Assembly (NCBI RefSeq): GCF_024055725.1
Contig: NZ_JAMXMX010000006.1
Span: forward strand, 124,001 to 188,000
Origin: Actinoallomurus spadix
GTDB lineage: Bacteria; Actinomycetota; Actinomycetes; Streptosporangiales; Streptosporangiaceae
Length of the DNA stretch: 64,000 nt
Direction: 5' to 3'
Position numbers and translations under genes: made by a program. How positions within the stretch are numbered: the first letter of the stretch is position 1; each line of letters begins with the position of its first letter. Of the stretch, positions 45,178 to 57,919 are shown piece by piece. The notes below the pieces were generated by a model. It was not told the DNA's origin. It did not search any database and saw only the letters and a program-made list of their open reading frames with translations.

Positions 45178-45232
45178 ATTCGCGGGGTAACTAGGCTCAG
45201 ACGGACACAGAGCGCCATCTGAGGAGATGTTC

Positions 45233-46153
45233 ATGGAACTCGGGATGATCGGGCTCGGCCGCATGGGCGGCAACATGGCCAAGCGGATCAAGCAGGCCGG
45301 GCACACGGTCGTCGGATATGACCGTGACCCGGCGGTCAGCGATGTCGGCTCCCTGGAGGAGCTGGTCCAGCGGCTGAACGCGCCCCGCGCGGTATGGGTC
45401 ATGGTGCCCGCCGGCGACCCGACCCGGGAGACGATCGACCGGCTGGGGGAGCTCCTCGACGCGGGTGACGTCGTCGTCGACGGCGGCAACTCGCACTACC
45501 AGGACGACCAGAAGCACGCCGAGCTGCTGGCCGAGCGCGGCATCGGGTTCGTCGACGCCGGCGTCAGCGGCGGCGTCTGGGGCCTGCAGAACGGCTACGC
45601 GCTGATGGTCGGCGGCGGCGACGAGCACGTCAAGCAGCTCATGCCGATCTTCGAGGCGCTCAAGCCGGAGGGCGAGTACGGCTTCGTGCACGCCGGCGCG
45701 GTCGGGGCCGGGCACTTCGCCAAGATGGTCCACAACGGCATCGAGTACGGCATGATGCAGGCCTTCGCGGAGGGCTGGGAGCTGCTCGAGGCCAGCGGCG
45801 TCGTCAACAACGTCCCGGAGACCTTCCGCAGCTGGCGTGAGGGCACGGTCATCCGGTCCTGGCTGCTCGACCTGGCCGACCGGGCGCTGAAGGAGGACCC
45901 GGAGCTGGCCCAGCTGAAGGGTTATGCACAGGACTCCGGCGAGGGCCGGTGGACCGTGCAGGCGGCCGTGGACCTCGCGGTGCCGCTGCCGGTCATCACG
46001 GCATCGCTGTTCGCGCGGTTCGCCTCGCGGCAGGACGACTCGCCGGCGATGAAGATGATCGCCGCCCTGCGCAACCAGTTCGGCGGCCACGCGGTGGAGA
46101 CGCTCAAGGGCGCCGACTCCCCCGGCGCGGACGTCACCCCGCCGCAGTCCTGA
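45233..46153 (+). CDS. gnd: 6-phosphogluconate dehydrogenase, decarboxylating (short form)
   Basis: Pentose-phosphate enzyme of the ~300-aa Gnd-related type, 306 aa. The NAD(P) loop is GMIGLGRMGGNMAKRIKQAG. The catalytic region has DAGVSGGVWGLQNGYALMVGG and GAVGAGHFAKMVHNGIEYGMMQ (substrate/catalytic lysine region), and the C-terminal domain shows GYAQDSGEGRWTVQAAVDLAVP. I chose ATG 45233 since AGGAG is six bases before it; an ATG two codons upstream abuts the ribosome site. A gnd gene between dnaN and recF is common in actinomycetes. Confidence 0.92.
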   Translation: MELGMIGLGRMGGNMAKRIKQAGHTVVGYDRDPAVSDVGSLEELVQRLNAPRAVWVMVPAGDPTRETIDRLGELLDAGDVVVDGGNSHYQDDQKHAELLAERGIGFVDAGVSGGVWGLQNGYALMVGGGDEHVKQLMPIFEALKPEGEYGFVHAGAVGAGHFAKMVHNGIEYGMMQAFAEGWELLEASGVVNNVPETFRSWREGTVIRSWLLDLADRALKEDPELAQLKGYAQDSGEGRWTVQAAVDLAVPLPVITASLFARFASRQDDSPAMKMIAALRNQFGGHAVETLKGADSPGADVTPPQS

Positions 46154-46447
46154 CCCGCCGCAGTCCTGCCCGCCACGGCTCCGAACCCCTGCGGACCCGG
46201 GCACCGGCGCCGGCCCGGATCCGCGTCCCGGCGCGGTCCGGGGCCGGGCGTCCCCGGACTCGGTCATCCACAGGGCTGTGGAAAATCCCGGCCGTTCTGG
46301 GGACGACCGAGCCGGGTCCCTGGTAGCGCCGGAGCCCCCCGCCGCGGGACGACCGCGGCGTCTACGGCCGCACCCGCACCCGTGCCCGGGGGGGCCGGTG
46401 TGCGGCCGGGCAGCGGGCAGGCGTCCACAGGGCCTACCCTCGTCTGG
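46154..46447 (+). other. gnd-recF intergenic region with a DnaA-box palindrome
   Basis: 294 bp with no supported gene. It contains ATCCACAGGGCTGTGGAAAA (46266-46285), two DnaA half-sites head to head, and TACCCT (46435-46440) seven bases before the recF GTG, a likely -10 of a leaderless recF transcript. Confidence 0.5.
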
Positions 46448-47572
46448 GTGTACGTCGCCCATCTCGCGCTGCAGGACTTCCGGTCGTACGAGTCCGCGGA
46501 GATCGCCCTCGACCCGGGGATCAGCGCCTTCCTCGGCCCGAACGGCCAGGGCAAGACGAACCTCGTCGAGGCCGTCGGGTACGTCGCGCTGCACGGCAGC
46601 CATCGGGTGTCCACCGACGCGCCGCTGGTCAGGCACGGCGCGCCGCGGGCGATCGTACGAGCCGGGGTCGTCCGGGACGAGCGCAAGGCGCTGATCGAGC
46701 TGGAGATCAACCCGGGCCGCGCCAACCGCGCCCGGCTGAACCGGTCGCCCGTGCCGCGCCCGCGCGAGGTGCTGGGGATGCTGCGGACCGTGCTGTTCGC
46801 GCCGGAGGACCTGGTTCTGGTCAAGGGCGACCCCGGGGAGCGCCGGCGGTTCCTCGACGAGCTGCTGACCGTACGCGCGCCGCGGTTCGCGGGGGTGCGC
46901 TCGGACTACGACCGTGTCCTCAAGCAGCGCAACGCCCTGTTGAAATCCGCCGCCCAGCACCGGCGGGCGCCCGGCCCGGAGGTGCTGAGCACCCTCGACG
47001 TGTGGGACACCCACCTGGCCCGTACGGGCGCGGAGCTCCTCGGCGCCCGGCTGGAGCTGGTCGCCGCGCTCGGCCCGCTGGTGGCCAAGGCGTACGCCGC
47101 GCTCGCCCCCGGCCGCGCGGCCGACCTGGAGTACCGCGCGTCCGTTTCCCTCCCCGAGTTGTCCACAGACCGTGCACAGCTGGCCGAGGCCCTGTTGGCG
47201 GGCATGGCCGAGGCGCGCAAGAACGAGCTCGAGCGGGGCGTGAGCCTCGTCGGGCCGCACCGCGACGAGCTGTTGCTGAAGCTCGGGGACCTGCCGGCGC
47301 GCGGTTACGCCAGCCACGGTGAGTCCTGGTCGTTCGCGCTCGCGCTGCGCCTGGCGTCGTACGAGCTGCTGCGCGCGGACGGCGACGACCCGGTGCTGAT
47401 CCTGGACGACGTGTTCGCCGAGCTCGACACCGGGCGCCGCAACCGCCTCGCCGAGCTCGTGGCACCGGCCGAGCAGGTGCTGATCACCGCGGCGGTGCCC
47501 GAGGACGTACCCGAACAGCTGAGCGGCGCGACGTACGAGGTCGCGTCCGGGGAGGTCACCCGTGTCCGATGA
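46448..47572 (+). CDS. recF: DNA replication and repair protein RecF
   Basis: SMC-like ATPase of recombinational gap repair, 374 aa. GTG start ([21 protein letters not shown]). Walker A is GPNGQGKTN (about residue 34), the RecF signature is [12 protein letters not shown], and Walker B is [17 protein letters not shown]. No ribosome site is visible; TACCCT with a seven-base gap suggests leaderless translation. It overlaps the next gene by 11 bp. Confidence 0.95.
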   Translation: MYVAHLALQDFRSYESAEIALDPGISAFLGPNGQGKTNLVEAVGYVALHGSHRVSTDAPLVRHGAPRAIVRAGVVRDERKALIELEINPGRANRARLNRSPVPRPREVLGMLRTVLFAPEDLVLVKGDPGERRRFLDELLTVRAPRFAGVRSDYDRVLKQRNALLKSAAQHRRAPGPEVLSTLDVWDTHLARTGAELLGARLELVAALGPLVAKAYAALAPGRAADLEYRASVSLPELSTDRAQLAEALLAGMAEARKNELERGVSLVGPHRDELLLKLGDLPARGYASHGESWSFALALRLASYELLRADGDDPVLILDDVFAELDTGRRNRLAELVAPAEQVLITAAVPEDVPEQLSGATYEVASGEVTRVR

Positions 47573-48077
47573 CCAGCGGGATCCACAGCCTGTGGAAAAG
47601 CCGAAGTCGGGGATCGAGCTGGCGCGGGAGGCCCTCGCGCAGGCGAAGGCCGACGCGAAGGCCCGCGGCGCCCAGCCCGGCAGGACCCGTAAGAAGCGGT
47701 CCCCGCGCGGAGGCGGCGACTCGCGGCGCGGCGGCGACCCGACGGCGTTCGGCCCGGCGATCCGCGAGCTCCTCGCCGCCCGCGGCTGGCAGGAGCGCGT
47801 CGCGGTCGGCGGCGTGTTCGGGCGCTGGCCGCAGATCGTGGGGCCGGAGCTGGCCGAGCACACCGAGCCGCAGACGTTCGAGGACGGCATCCTGGTCGTG
47901 GCCGCGGACTCGAACGCCTGGGCCGCGCAGCTGCGCCTGCTGTCCGGCCCGCTGGTGAAGCGGCTGAACGAAGAGCTCGGGCACGGCACCGTGCAGCGGG
48001 TGAAGGTCATCGGCCCGTCCTCGGGGCCGCGCGGCACCGGCCGGCTGCGGGTGACCGGCGGCCGCCGCCGTACCTAG
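47562..48077 (+). CDS. DUF721 (DciA-like) domain protein, Rv0004-like
   Basis: 171-aa protein of the DUF721 family. A basic, disordered N-terminus (about 1-60, with [15 protein letters not shown]) precedes the conserved domain [46 protein letters not shown]. In mycobacteria and many other bacteria this family (DciA) interacts with the replicative helicase DnaB and helps load it, so a helicase-operator role is likely. Start GTG overlaps recF. A DnaA-box palindrome (47581-47599) lies within its first codons. Confidence 0.9.
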   Translation: MSDDQRDPQPVEKPKSGIELAREALAQAKADAKARGAQPGRTRKKRSPRGGGDSRRGGDPTAFGPAIRELLAARGWQERVAVGGVFGRWPQIVGPELAEHTEPQTFEDGILVVAADSNAWAAQLRLLSGPLVKRLNEELGHGTVQRVKVIGPSSGPRGTGRLRVTGGRRRT

Positions 48078-48211
48078 TGAATGTCCACAGGTGTGAAAGC
48101 GGGCTTGCGGAATCGGGGGTCGATTCGATTTCGTCGTCTGTAGGCCTCCTGACCCCCCAGGACCCGTAGGGGGACCCCCGGGCGGCTCTGTTCGTCGCTT
48201 GTGCGCGCTGA

Positions 48212-50308
<2,097 letters not shown>

Positions 50309-50379
50309 CCGGCGCCCCGGCGCCGGGCCGATCCCCGGTGCCGCCCGGCCACTGACTCAACAGCGGAAGAGGTTCTCAG

Positions 50380-52896
<2,517 letters not shown>

Positions 52897-52945
52897 GACG
52901 CCTCGTGGCGCGTCATGACGTGCGTCGCCTCCCCGGGGAGGTTAT

Positions 52946-53884
52946 ATGACGGCCAACGCCGGAAAGGGCGCCGACGGGGACTCCGGGCGTACCACCGGAA
53001 AGGGCGGCAAGGGCGGCGCTGGCAAGAGGACCAGCGCCGCGAACAAGCCGCCGACCGACGAGGTGACGGTGAAGAAGACCGACGACAAGGCCAACGCGGC
53101 GGAGCCGGATCGGGCGGAGGAAACCGTCATCGACCTGGCGACCAAGAAGGACGGCAGCGAGGACACCGTCCAGGACCTCAAACTGCCGGCCAAGAAACCG
53201 GACCCCACCGGGGACGCCGCCGGCAGCAAGGACCGGCTCGTCTCCCGGGGGTCCAAGAGCTCCCTGGACGAGGGATCCGCCACGGAAACGTCGACGACGA
53301 GAGAGCCCGGCACCGCCTCGGGTAGGACGACGTCCATGGACATTCCAAAGACCAGTCCAGGCTTCGGCTCCACCGGCTCCACCGGTTCCCCGATCGGGAG
53401 CACCGGATCCTCCTCCTACGGATCCGGCACGTCCACCGCCCTCGAGCCCGCCCCGCGCCCCGCGGACTCCACCCCGCCCGGCAAGTCCTCCTCGAAGGCC
53501 GCCGGCCGCAAGGCACCCCGCAAGGCCCACCTCCAGGTCGCCCGGTTCGAGCCGTGGTCGGTGATGAAGTTCAGCTTCATCATGTCGCTGGTGTGCTTCC
53601 TCGTCCTCTTCGTCGCGGTCACCGTGCTCTACGTGATCCTGTCGGCGCTCGGCGTCTTCGACGCCCTCACCAACACGATCAAGGACCTGCAGGGCAAGAC
53701 CAGCGGCGGCCTGAACCCCGCCAGCTGGTTCTCCGCCGCCCGCATCCTCGGCTACACCGCGCTGATCGGCACCCTCAACGTCCTCCTCATCACCGCCCTC
53801 GCCACCGTCTGGTCGGTCATCTACAACATGGCCGCCGACCTCGTGGGCGGCGTGGAGGTCACGCTGAAGGAGGCCGACCAGTAA
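52946..53884 (+). CDS. DUF3566 domain membrane protein (Rv0007-like)
   Basis: 312-aa protein with a long, hydrophilic Gly/Lys/Ser/Thr-rich N-terminus (about 1-195) and a C-terminal DUF3566 domain. The conserved blocks are LQVARFEPWSVMKFSFIMSLVCFLVLFVAVTVLYVILSALGVFD (first membrane helix) and LIGTLNVLLITALATVWSVIYNMAADLVGGVEVTL (second helix). ATG after GGGGAGG. This family follows gyrA across actinomycetes, including Rv0007. Function unknown; Rv0007 has been linked to the division site. Confidence 0.9.
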   Translation: MTANAGKGADGDSGRTTGKGGKGGAGKRTSAANKPPTDEVTVKKTDDKANAAEPDRAEETVIDLATKKDGSEDTVQDLKLPAKKPDPTGDAAGSKDRLVSRGSKSSLDEGSATETSTTREPGTASGRTTSMDIPKTSPGFGSTGSTGSPIGSTGSSSYGSGTSTALEPAPRPADSTPPGKSSSKAAGRKAPRKAHLQVARFEPWSVMKFSFIMSLVCFLVLFVAVTVLYVILSALGVFDALTNTIKDLQGKTSGGLNPASWFSAARILGYTALIGTLNVLLITALATVWSVIYNMAADLVGGVEVTLKEADQ

Positions 53885-53994
53885 GACCGCGGCCTCCCGC
53901 ACCCGGAGGACGGGATTCGATTTCCTGTTGGGGCCGACGATCGGGTATGTTTCTCGACGTCGCCCCGAATCCTTCGACGCGGGGGTGGCTGCAC

Positions 53995-54068
53995 GGGCCT
54001 ATAGCTCAGTCGGTTAGAGCGCATCCCTGATAAGGATGAGGCCGGTGGTTCAAGTCCACCTAGGCCCA
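53995..54068 (+). tRNA. tRNA-Ile (anticodon GAU)
   Basis: A complete 74-nt cloverleaf: acceptor GGGCCTA...TAGGCCC, D arm GCTC...GAGC, anticodon arm CATCC-CTGATAA-GGATG and T arm GGTGG-TTCAAGT-CCACC, ending in A73 with CCA not encoded. It follows the gyrA/DUF3566 cluster, as in other actinomycetes where tRNA-Ile and tRNA-Ala stand here. The tRNA-Ala gene is not present immediately after it; an integrative element starts right at its 3' end. Confidence 0.97.
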
Positions 54069-54074
54069 CCCAGG

Positions 54075-55718
54075 TCAGGCCCCCTTCCGGGGCCTGGAGC
54101 GGAGGAGGACAACCCCCTCCTGTGGGAATTCTGTGGGACGATCTTCGGGTCGTCCCACTTTTTTGTGCCGCCGGCGGGCCTGCAGGATCTCCTCCAGGAC
54201 CGCCACCGGCGAGTGCGGGGACAGCTCGAGGCGAGCGTCGAGCGCCGCCTCCCACTGCTGCGTCAGGGCATCACGCAACTCCTCCCTCATCTCCGGCGTC
54301 ACGTGCGAGTAGACGCCCCCGATCCCGCCCAGGATGTGCCCCAGCCGCTCGTGGGACAGCACCTCCGGCGTCCGCAGCTGCACCATCAGCGACTTGTGGC
54401 TGTGCCGCAGCCCATGCGGCGTCAGGCCCCGCGCGATCGGCGTCCAGGACATCTCCGCGCGCTCCTGCGCCGCCCGGCCACGCACCGGAACGCCCGGCCA
54501 CGGCTCGGCCTTCAGCGGCACCGGCCGCGCCGCCCCGGCCGAGCGCTTCGGGAACCACCCGTCCGCCGCCGGCCGGAAGATCCACGTCTCGAACCCGGAC
54601 CGGCGCCAGTGCAGCGCAGGCGCCGCCGTCGGCGCGCTGCGGCCCGCGAAGCCGAGCGCCGCGATTGCCTCCTCGACGCGCGCCCGCGTCGCGTCAGCGA
54701 CCCGCTCAGGGCGGTTCAGCACGTTCGACACCGTGCCGACCGACACGCCCGCCCGCTCGGCGACGGCACCGATCTTCACCGCGCTGCGCTCCCGGCCGCG
54801 GCCCCGGAAGACGTAGGCGCTGCCGTGGCACGCGCACTTGGTCGGCGCCGTCCGCGTGAGGTGCGCCGAGATCAGGTCCGATAGGAACCGCGGCAGGTCC
54901 ACGTCCCGGTAGGAGTCGTCCTTGGGCGGGCAGGCGACGAACGTGCCGTTGTCCAGCTCGACGAGCTCGGACTCCACGCGGATCGTCGACAGCCGGAAGT
55001 ACTGGGTCTGCAGGCCGGTGAGCTCCGCCCACCGCAGCCCGGTGTAGTACTTCGTCGTCACCATCACGAACTCGTCGTCGCGGCCCGACAGGATCGCGGC
55101 CCGCTCGGCCAGGAGGAGGGCACCGAGCGGGTTCGTGATGACCTTCTCCGCCGTGCGGTGCGCGGACCGGCCGGCCCGGCGGCCGCGGCCGCGGCGCTGG
55201 GTGACGGGGTTGTACTCGATGAGGCCCTGCCGGTTGGCCGTGCCGAGGATCCGGTCGACCTGGTGGCCGTCGGCGGCGTCCGCCATGATCGTGTGCAGGA
55301 GCGTGCGCCAGGTCCTGATGCTGGACTCCTTGTAGCCGGCCTCGCGTTCTTCCCGTTCCCAGGCGTCGACGTCGCTGGGGAGGATGTCGGCGAGCGCCGA
55401 CTCGCCGAACGCGGGCAGCAGGTGGGTTTCGATGCGCCGCTGGACGTTCTGCATCGTGGTCGGCGCCAGGTCCTGCGCGGCGTGCCAGTAACCCACCCAG
55501 GCGCCGAACGTGAGCCGGCCGCGCGCCGGGTCGTGGTACCGCCCGCCGCGGACCTTCGCCTCTTCGTCGCCGGCGGCCTTCTCCGCCTCGCGCTTCCGCT
55601 TGAACCGGACCGCCCGGCCCTGGTCGTCCTTGAGCGTCGGCCACTTCCCGCCGCCGTCGCTGAACCGGGCGAGGTAGTAGGTGTTCGCGCCGCTGCCGCG
55701 CTTCTCGGCGTAGCCCAT
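54075..55718 (-). CDS. int: tyrosine-type site-specific recombinase (integrase) with inserted LacI-type HTH
   Basis: 547-aa integrase. Residues about 70-190 are the SAM-like core-binding domain (TFGAWVGYWHAAQDLAPTTMQNVQRRI). Catalytic residues are R229 (TGLRWAEL), K266 in the beta-hairpin, H435 and R438 (TPHGLRHS), H461 (LGHILGG) and Y470 (GGVYSHVT). Between boxes I and II, residues about 313-360 (AVKIGAVAERAGVSVGTVSN) form a LacI-family helix-turn-helix with the hinge-like ADATRARVEEAIAALGF. This makes the catalytic domain far longer than usual. It starts ATG three bases after the repressor stop, so both may be cotranscribed. Confidence 0.93.
   Translation of the reverse strand: MGYAEKRGSGANTYYLARFSDGGGKWPTLKDDQGRAVRFKRKREAEKAAGDEEAKVRGGRYHDPARGRLTFGAWVGYWHAAQDLAPTTMQNVQRRIETHLLPAFGESALADILPSDVDAWEREEREAGYKESSIRTWRTLLHTIMADAADGHQVDRILGTANRQGLIEYNPVTQRRGRGRRAGRSAHRTAEKVITNPLGALLLAERAAILSGRDDEFVMVTTKYYTGLRWAELTGLQTQYFRLSTIRVESELVELDNGTFVACPPKDDSYRDVDLPRFLSDLISAHLTRTAPTKCACHGSAYVFRGRGRERSAVKIGAVAERAGVSVGTVSNVLNRPERVADATRARVEEAIAALGFAGRSAPTAAPALHWRRSGFETWIFRPAADGWFPKRSAGAARPVPLKAEPWPGVPVRGRAAQERAEMSWTPIARGLTPHGLRHSHKSLMVQLRTPEVLSHERLGHILGGIGGVYSHVTPEMREELRDALTQQWEAALDARLELSPHSPVAVLEEILQARRRHKKVGRPEDRPTEFPQEGVVLLRSRPRKGA
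54133..54164 (+). terminator. rho-independent terminator for tRNA-Ile, antisense to int
   Basis: GTGGGACGATC pairs with GGTCGTCCCAC around a TTCG loop (C-UUCG-G tetraloop, one G-T pair), followed by six T residues at 54159-54164. It reads on the plus strand 65 bp after the tRNA end and lies inside the 3' coding part of the integrase, where it encodes the VGRPEDRPT segment. This is the clearest intrinsic terminator in the window. Confidence 0.85.
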
Positions 55719-55721
55719 CGG

Positions 55722-56867
55722 TTAATCCCCCTGGTCTGAATCTGATTCGTCTTCATCGGACCGGCGGGAAGATGTTACGGGGAGCATCTTCAGCATTTCC
55801 CAGACGTCTCTCTCTCCCATGCCAATGAGGCTGGCAATCTTTGAGATGTCGGCACCTTGGTCGTGGAGTTGATGGACGAGGAGCAATTGCCGCTCCCAAG
55901 CATGGTTGAGTTCGTCTTTCAACTCTTGGATCTGCTCTTCGGAGAAGAGAGTTCCTTGCGTAGGAGACTGCAACGCCTCCGCATTACTGTGAGCTGCAGT
56001 GAGACTTCTCGCTAGAACGGTGACCTGCGCCTCTATGGCATTGGCGATGACCCACAGATCATCCTTGGTCAGGAGCCGAAGCGCTTCGGAGCTGACAGGG
56101 ATGCCCATGTTCAGCTTGGCCAGCCCTAGTTTCACCCCGCCGCCGATCCGCCATAGGCTGACCTCTCCGTCACCGATCTCCGCCACGAGTTCATCGTTGT
56201 CGGCCCGGGATGCGGCCGGGCTAGGTGCGGTGAAAGCTACCTGAGAGACCCGAGCATGTGGACTTTCGAGGATGTCGGCTTCCTGCATAGCCGGTCCTGA
56301 TAGGTCCACGGATGTAGAACGATGTAGCGAGCCTTTTGCCGAAGCGGCAGATTGCAGTGACGCTCGTATGTTCACAGAGGGTCCACGCCAGGCGAAGTCA
56401 CGAAAACCATCTAGGAGCGGCTCGGCTTCCGCTGGAGATAGGTACTCATTCAGGGCATCCCACGCGTCATCGATTAGTTCGCGCACCTCGTATCCGCTGC
56501 CATTGCCAGTCGAGAAACGCTGCAGGGCGTTCACCAGCTCCTCGTAGAGGCCGGCGGCGATGTCCATGGCTTCGTCATCGTCGGCTGCAGCCGCCTTACG
56601 CAAGATCGCGGATTGCAGGCTCTTCAGCGCCTCGAGCGGCAGCACCTCCTCCGGGGCATCGCCATCTCGGAGGGCGGAGAGGCTGCCATGCACCCACCCG
56701 AGAGCGCGTTCCACGCGGGGCCAGGTGCGGGCCACGTTAACGCGGCTGTGGAGCACGTTCCTGATGGTTGAGTTCGACACCCCGGCCAGGAAAGCAAGGG
56801 TGTCTTGCGTCAACCCCAGCTGCTTGTACCGTGCCTCGACTGCTGCGCCGATTGCGACTTTCTCCAC
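55722..56867 (-). CDS. phage-type HTH repressor-like regulator
   Basis: 381-aa DNA-binding protein. An XRE-like helix-turn-helix occupies about residues 5-45 (RYKQLGLTQDTLAFLAGVSNSTIRNVLHS). The central part (about 60-230) has an acidic, helical segment (DDDEAMDIAAGLYEELVNAL), and the last ~100 residues are charged coiled helices ending EDESDSDQGD. The GTG start (VEKVAIGAAVEARY) follows AGGGG with seven bases; longer in-frame starts exist. By position, opposite a Cro-like gene, it is the likely lysogeny repressor. No peptidase active site is seen. Confidence 0.75.
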   Translation of the reverse strand: MEKVAIGAAVEARYKQLGLTQDTLAFLAGVSNSTIRNVLHSRVNVARTWPRVERALGWVHGSLSALRDGDAPEEVLPLEALKSLQSAILRKAAAADDDEAMDIAAGLYEELVNALQRFSTGNGSGYEVRELIDDAWDALNEYLSPAEAEPLLDGFRDFAWRGPSVNIRASLQSAASAKGSLHRSTSVDLSGPAMQEADILESPHARVSQVAFTAPSPAASRADNDELVAEIGDGEVSLWRIGGGVKLGLAKLNMGIPVSSEALRLLTKDDLWVIANAIEAQVTVLARSLTAAHSNAEALQSPTQGTLFSEEQIQELKDELNHAWERQLLLVHQLHDQGADISKIASLIGMGERDVWEMLKMLPVTSSRRSDEDESDSDQGD

Positions 56868-56954
56868 GTCAGATCCCCTCATCGGTGCCCAATCCGGCAA
56901 CACCGTAGCGGGCCCCTAGGCGTCTGACCTTGGGTTACCTCGTGTTGCAGCCTG

Positions 56955-56983
56955 ACGTTACTTGACAGTTCGACCCCGTGCAA
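56955..56983 (-). promoter_or_regulatory. predicted repressor promoter with overlapping operator
   Basis: On the minus strand TTGCAC (-35), exactly 17 bases, TAACGT (-10). The spacer end carries ACTGTCAAG (56961-56969 as CTTGACAGT on the plus strand), directly against the -10 box. Confidence 0.6.
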
Positions 56984-57013
56984 GCGCTTCGAGTTAACGG
57001 ATATGGCAAGTAA

Positions 57014-57029
57014 TGTGACTCAGGTCACA
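57014..57029. promoter_or_regulatory. palindrome in the divergent control region
   Basis: TGTGAC-TCAG-GTCACA, a perfect six-base inverted repeat midway between the divergent repressor and Cro-like genes. It is a candidate operator, distinct from the ACTGTCAAG motif. Confidence 0.45.
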
Positions 57030-57051
57030 AGGTTCGAAACGTTGTTCGGGT

Positions 57052-57080
57052 TTGTGCTTGCGGTCTGCGACTGTCAAGAT
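57052..57080 (+). promoter_or_regulatory. predicted Cro-side promoter with overlapping operator
   Basis: TTGTGC (57052-57057), 17 bases, CAAGAT (57075-57080), the latter a weak -10. The ACTGTCAAG motif (57070-57078) overlaps it, mirroring the copy in the repressor promoter. Confidence 0.45.
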
Positions 57081-57124
57081 CGAGGGGTTGGGTCCCGCCG
57101 GAACCGGGGACCTCAGGAGGTCAG

Positions 57125-57352
57125 ATGACTACCCCCACCCGTCAGCGCAGAAAGATCAACCCCCATGCGCTCCAAGCGCTCCGCGCTCGCGAACGCCTCA
57201 CCCAAGCCCGACTCGCGGGACTGGCCGGCGTCGACCACACGACCGTCTCCCGCCTCGAGCGGGGGGAGCGCTACACCTTGCCGGTCGAGGTCATCGACCG
57301 CTTCGCCGAAGCGCTCAAGGTCCCGGCCACTGCTCTGTACGCGGCGGACTGA
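57125..57352 (+). CDS. Cro-like XRE helix-turn-helix regulator
   Basis: 75-aa protein that is almost entirely an XRE-type HTH: LQALRARERLTQARLAGLAGVDHTTVSRLERGERYTLPVEVIDRFAEALKVPATALY. A basic N-terminus (PTRQRRK) precedes it. AGGAGG lies before the ATG. It is divergent from the larger repressor, the classic arrangement of a lytic regulator, and is coupled to the next gene. It may repress the repressor promoter. Confidence 0.85.
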   Translation: MTTPTRQRRKINPHALQALRARERLTQARLAGLAGVDHTTVSRLERGERYTLPVEVIDRFAEALKVPATALYAAD

Positions 57353-57353
57353 C

Positions 57354-57677
57354 ATGACAGAGCGAACCGTCAACTCGCTGCGACGCGTGCACCCGCCAGA
57401 TGAGACTGCCGAGATGCTCAACACGACGGCCAGCTGGCTGAAGGAGATGGCCCGCCGCCGGGAGATCCCGCACACGCTCATCGGTGGCCGGTACGGCTTC
57501 ACCGACGAGCACATCGCCGAGATCGTCCAGATGTTCGAGCGCCGCCCCGAAGACGCGACGTCTACGGCAGGGCCACGACGCCGCACCACGGTGCCGCCGC
57601 AGGCAGTAGCTCCGCATGTCAGCCCGACACAGCTGCGCGCCCGCCGGCCGCCCCGGAAGCGGACGGGGGCGGCATGA
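57354..57677 (+). CDS. excisionase-like helix-turn-helix protein
   Basis: 107-aa basic protein with a MerR/Xis-type winged helix: PPDETAEMLNTTASWLKEMARRREIPHTLIGGRYGFTDEHIAEIVQMF (about residues 14-61). The tail is Pro/Arg rich. It begins one base after the Cro-like stop. Excisionases of this fold bend att DNA with the integrase, or the protein may be a regulator. The stop overlaps the next ATG (ATGA). Confidence 0.7.
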   Translation: MTERTVNSLRRVHPPDETAEMLNTTASWLKEMARRREIPHTLIGGRYGFTDEHIAEIVQMFERRPEDATSTAGPRRRTTVPPQAVAPHVSPTQLRARRPPRKRTGAA

Positions 57678-57916
57678 AGGCCGACATCTGGGAAGCCGCC
57701 ATCGGGCGCCTCGCCGACCAGGCCGCCCTTCACCGGGGGGTGGCGCTGTCGGCCGCGACCGCGCACGTCTCTGCCGTCGCCGAGATCGTCCGTGCCCGTG
57801 TCCACGAGCGCGGCAGCGGCGATATCGACGCCGAGGTCCGGGCGCACGTGGAAGCTCTGCGCCGCGACCTGAACGCCTGTCTGGACCGGCTCATCGCCTC
57901 TCGGCCGGGGAGCTGA
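57674..57916 (+). CDS. hypothetical prophage protein, 80 aa
   Basis: Short helical protein (ADIWEAAIGRLADQAALHRGVALSAATAHVSAVAEIVRARVHE, then EVRAHVEALRRDLNACLDRLI), no recognisable motif and one cysteine. It overlaps the preceding gene by four bases and ends three bases before the replication initiator gene. No function is assigned; its position suggests an early or replication accessory gene. Confidence 0.7.
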   Translation: MKADIWEAAIGRLADQAALHRGVALSAATAHVSAVAEIVRARVHERGSGDIDAEVRAHVEALRRDLNACLDRLIASRPGS

Positions 57917-57919
57917 AAC

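Noticed and set aside
45197..48037. Long minus-strand frame opposite gnd, recF and DUF721
   Set aside because: No recognisable domain, and it lies fully antisense to conserved genes.
54076..54096. Second terminator at the very end of int (CAGGCCCC-CTTCC-GGGGCCTG)
   Set aside because: A real hairpin but no T run, and the one at 54133-54164 is far stronger; not listed as a separate feature.
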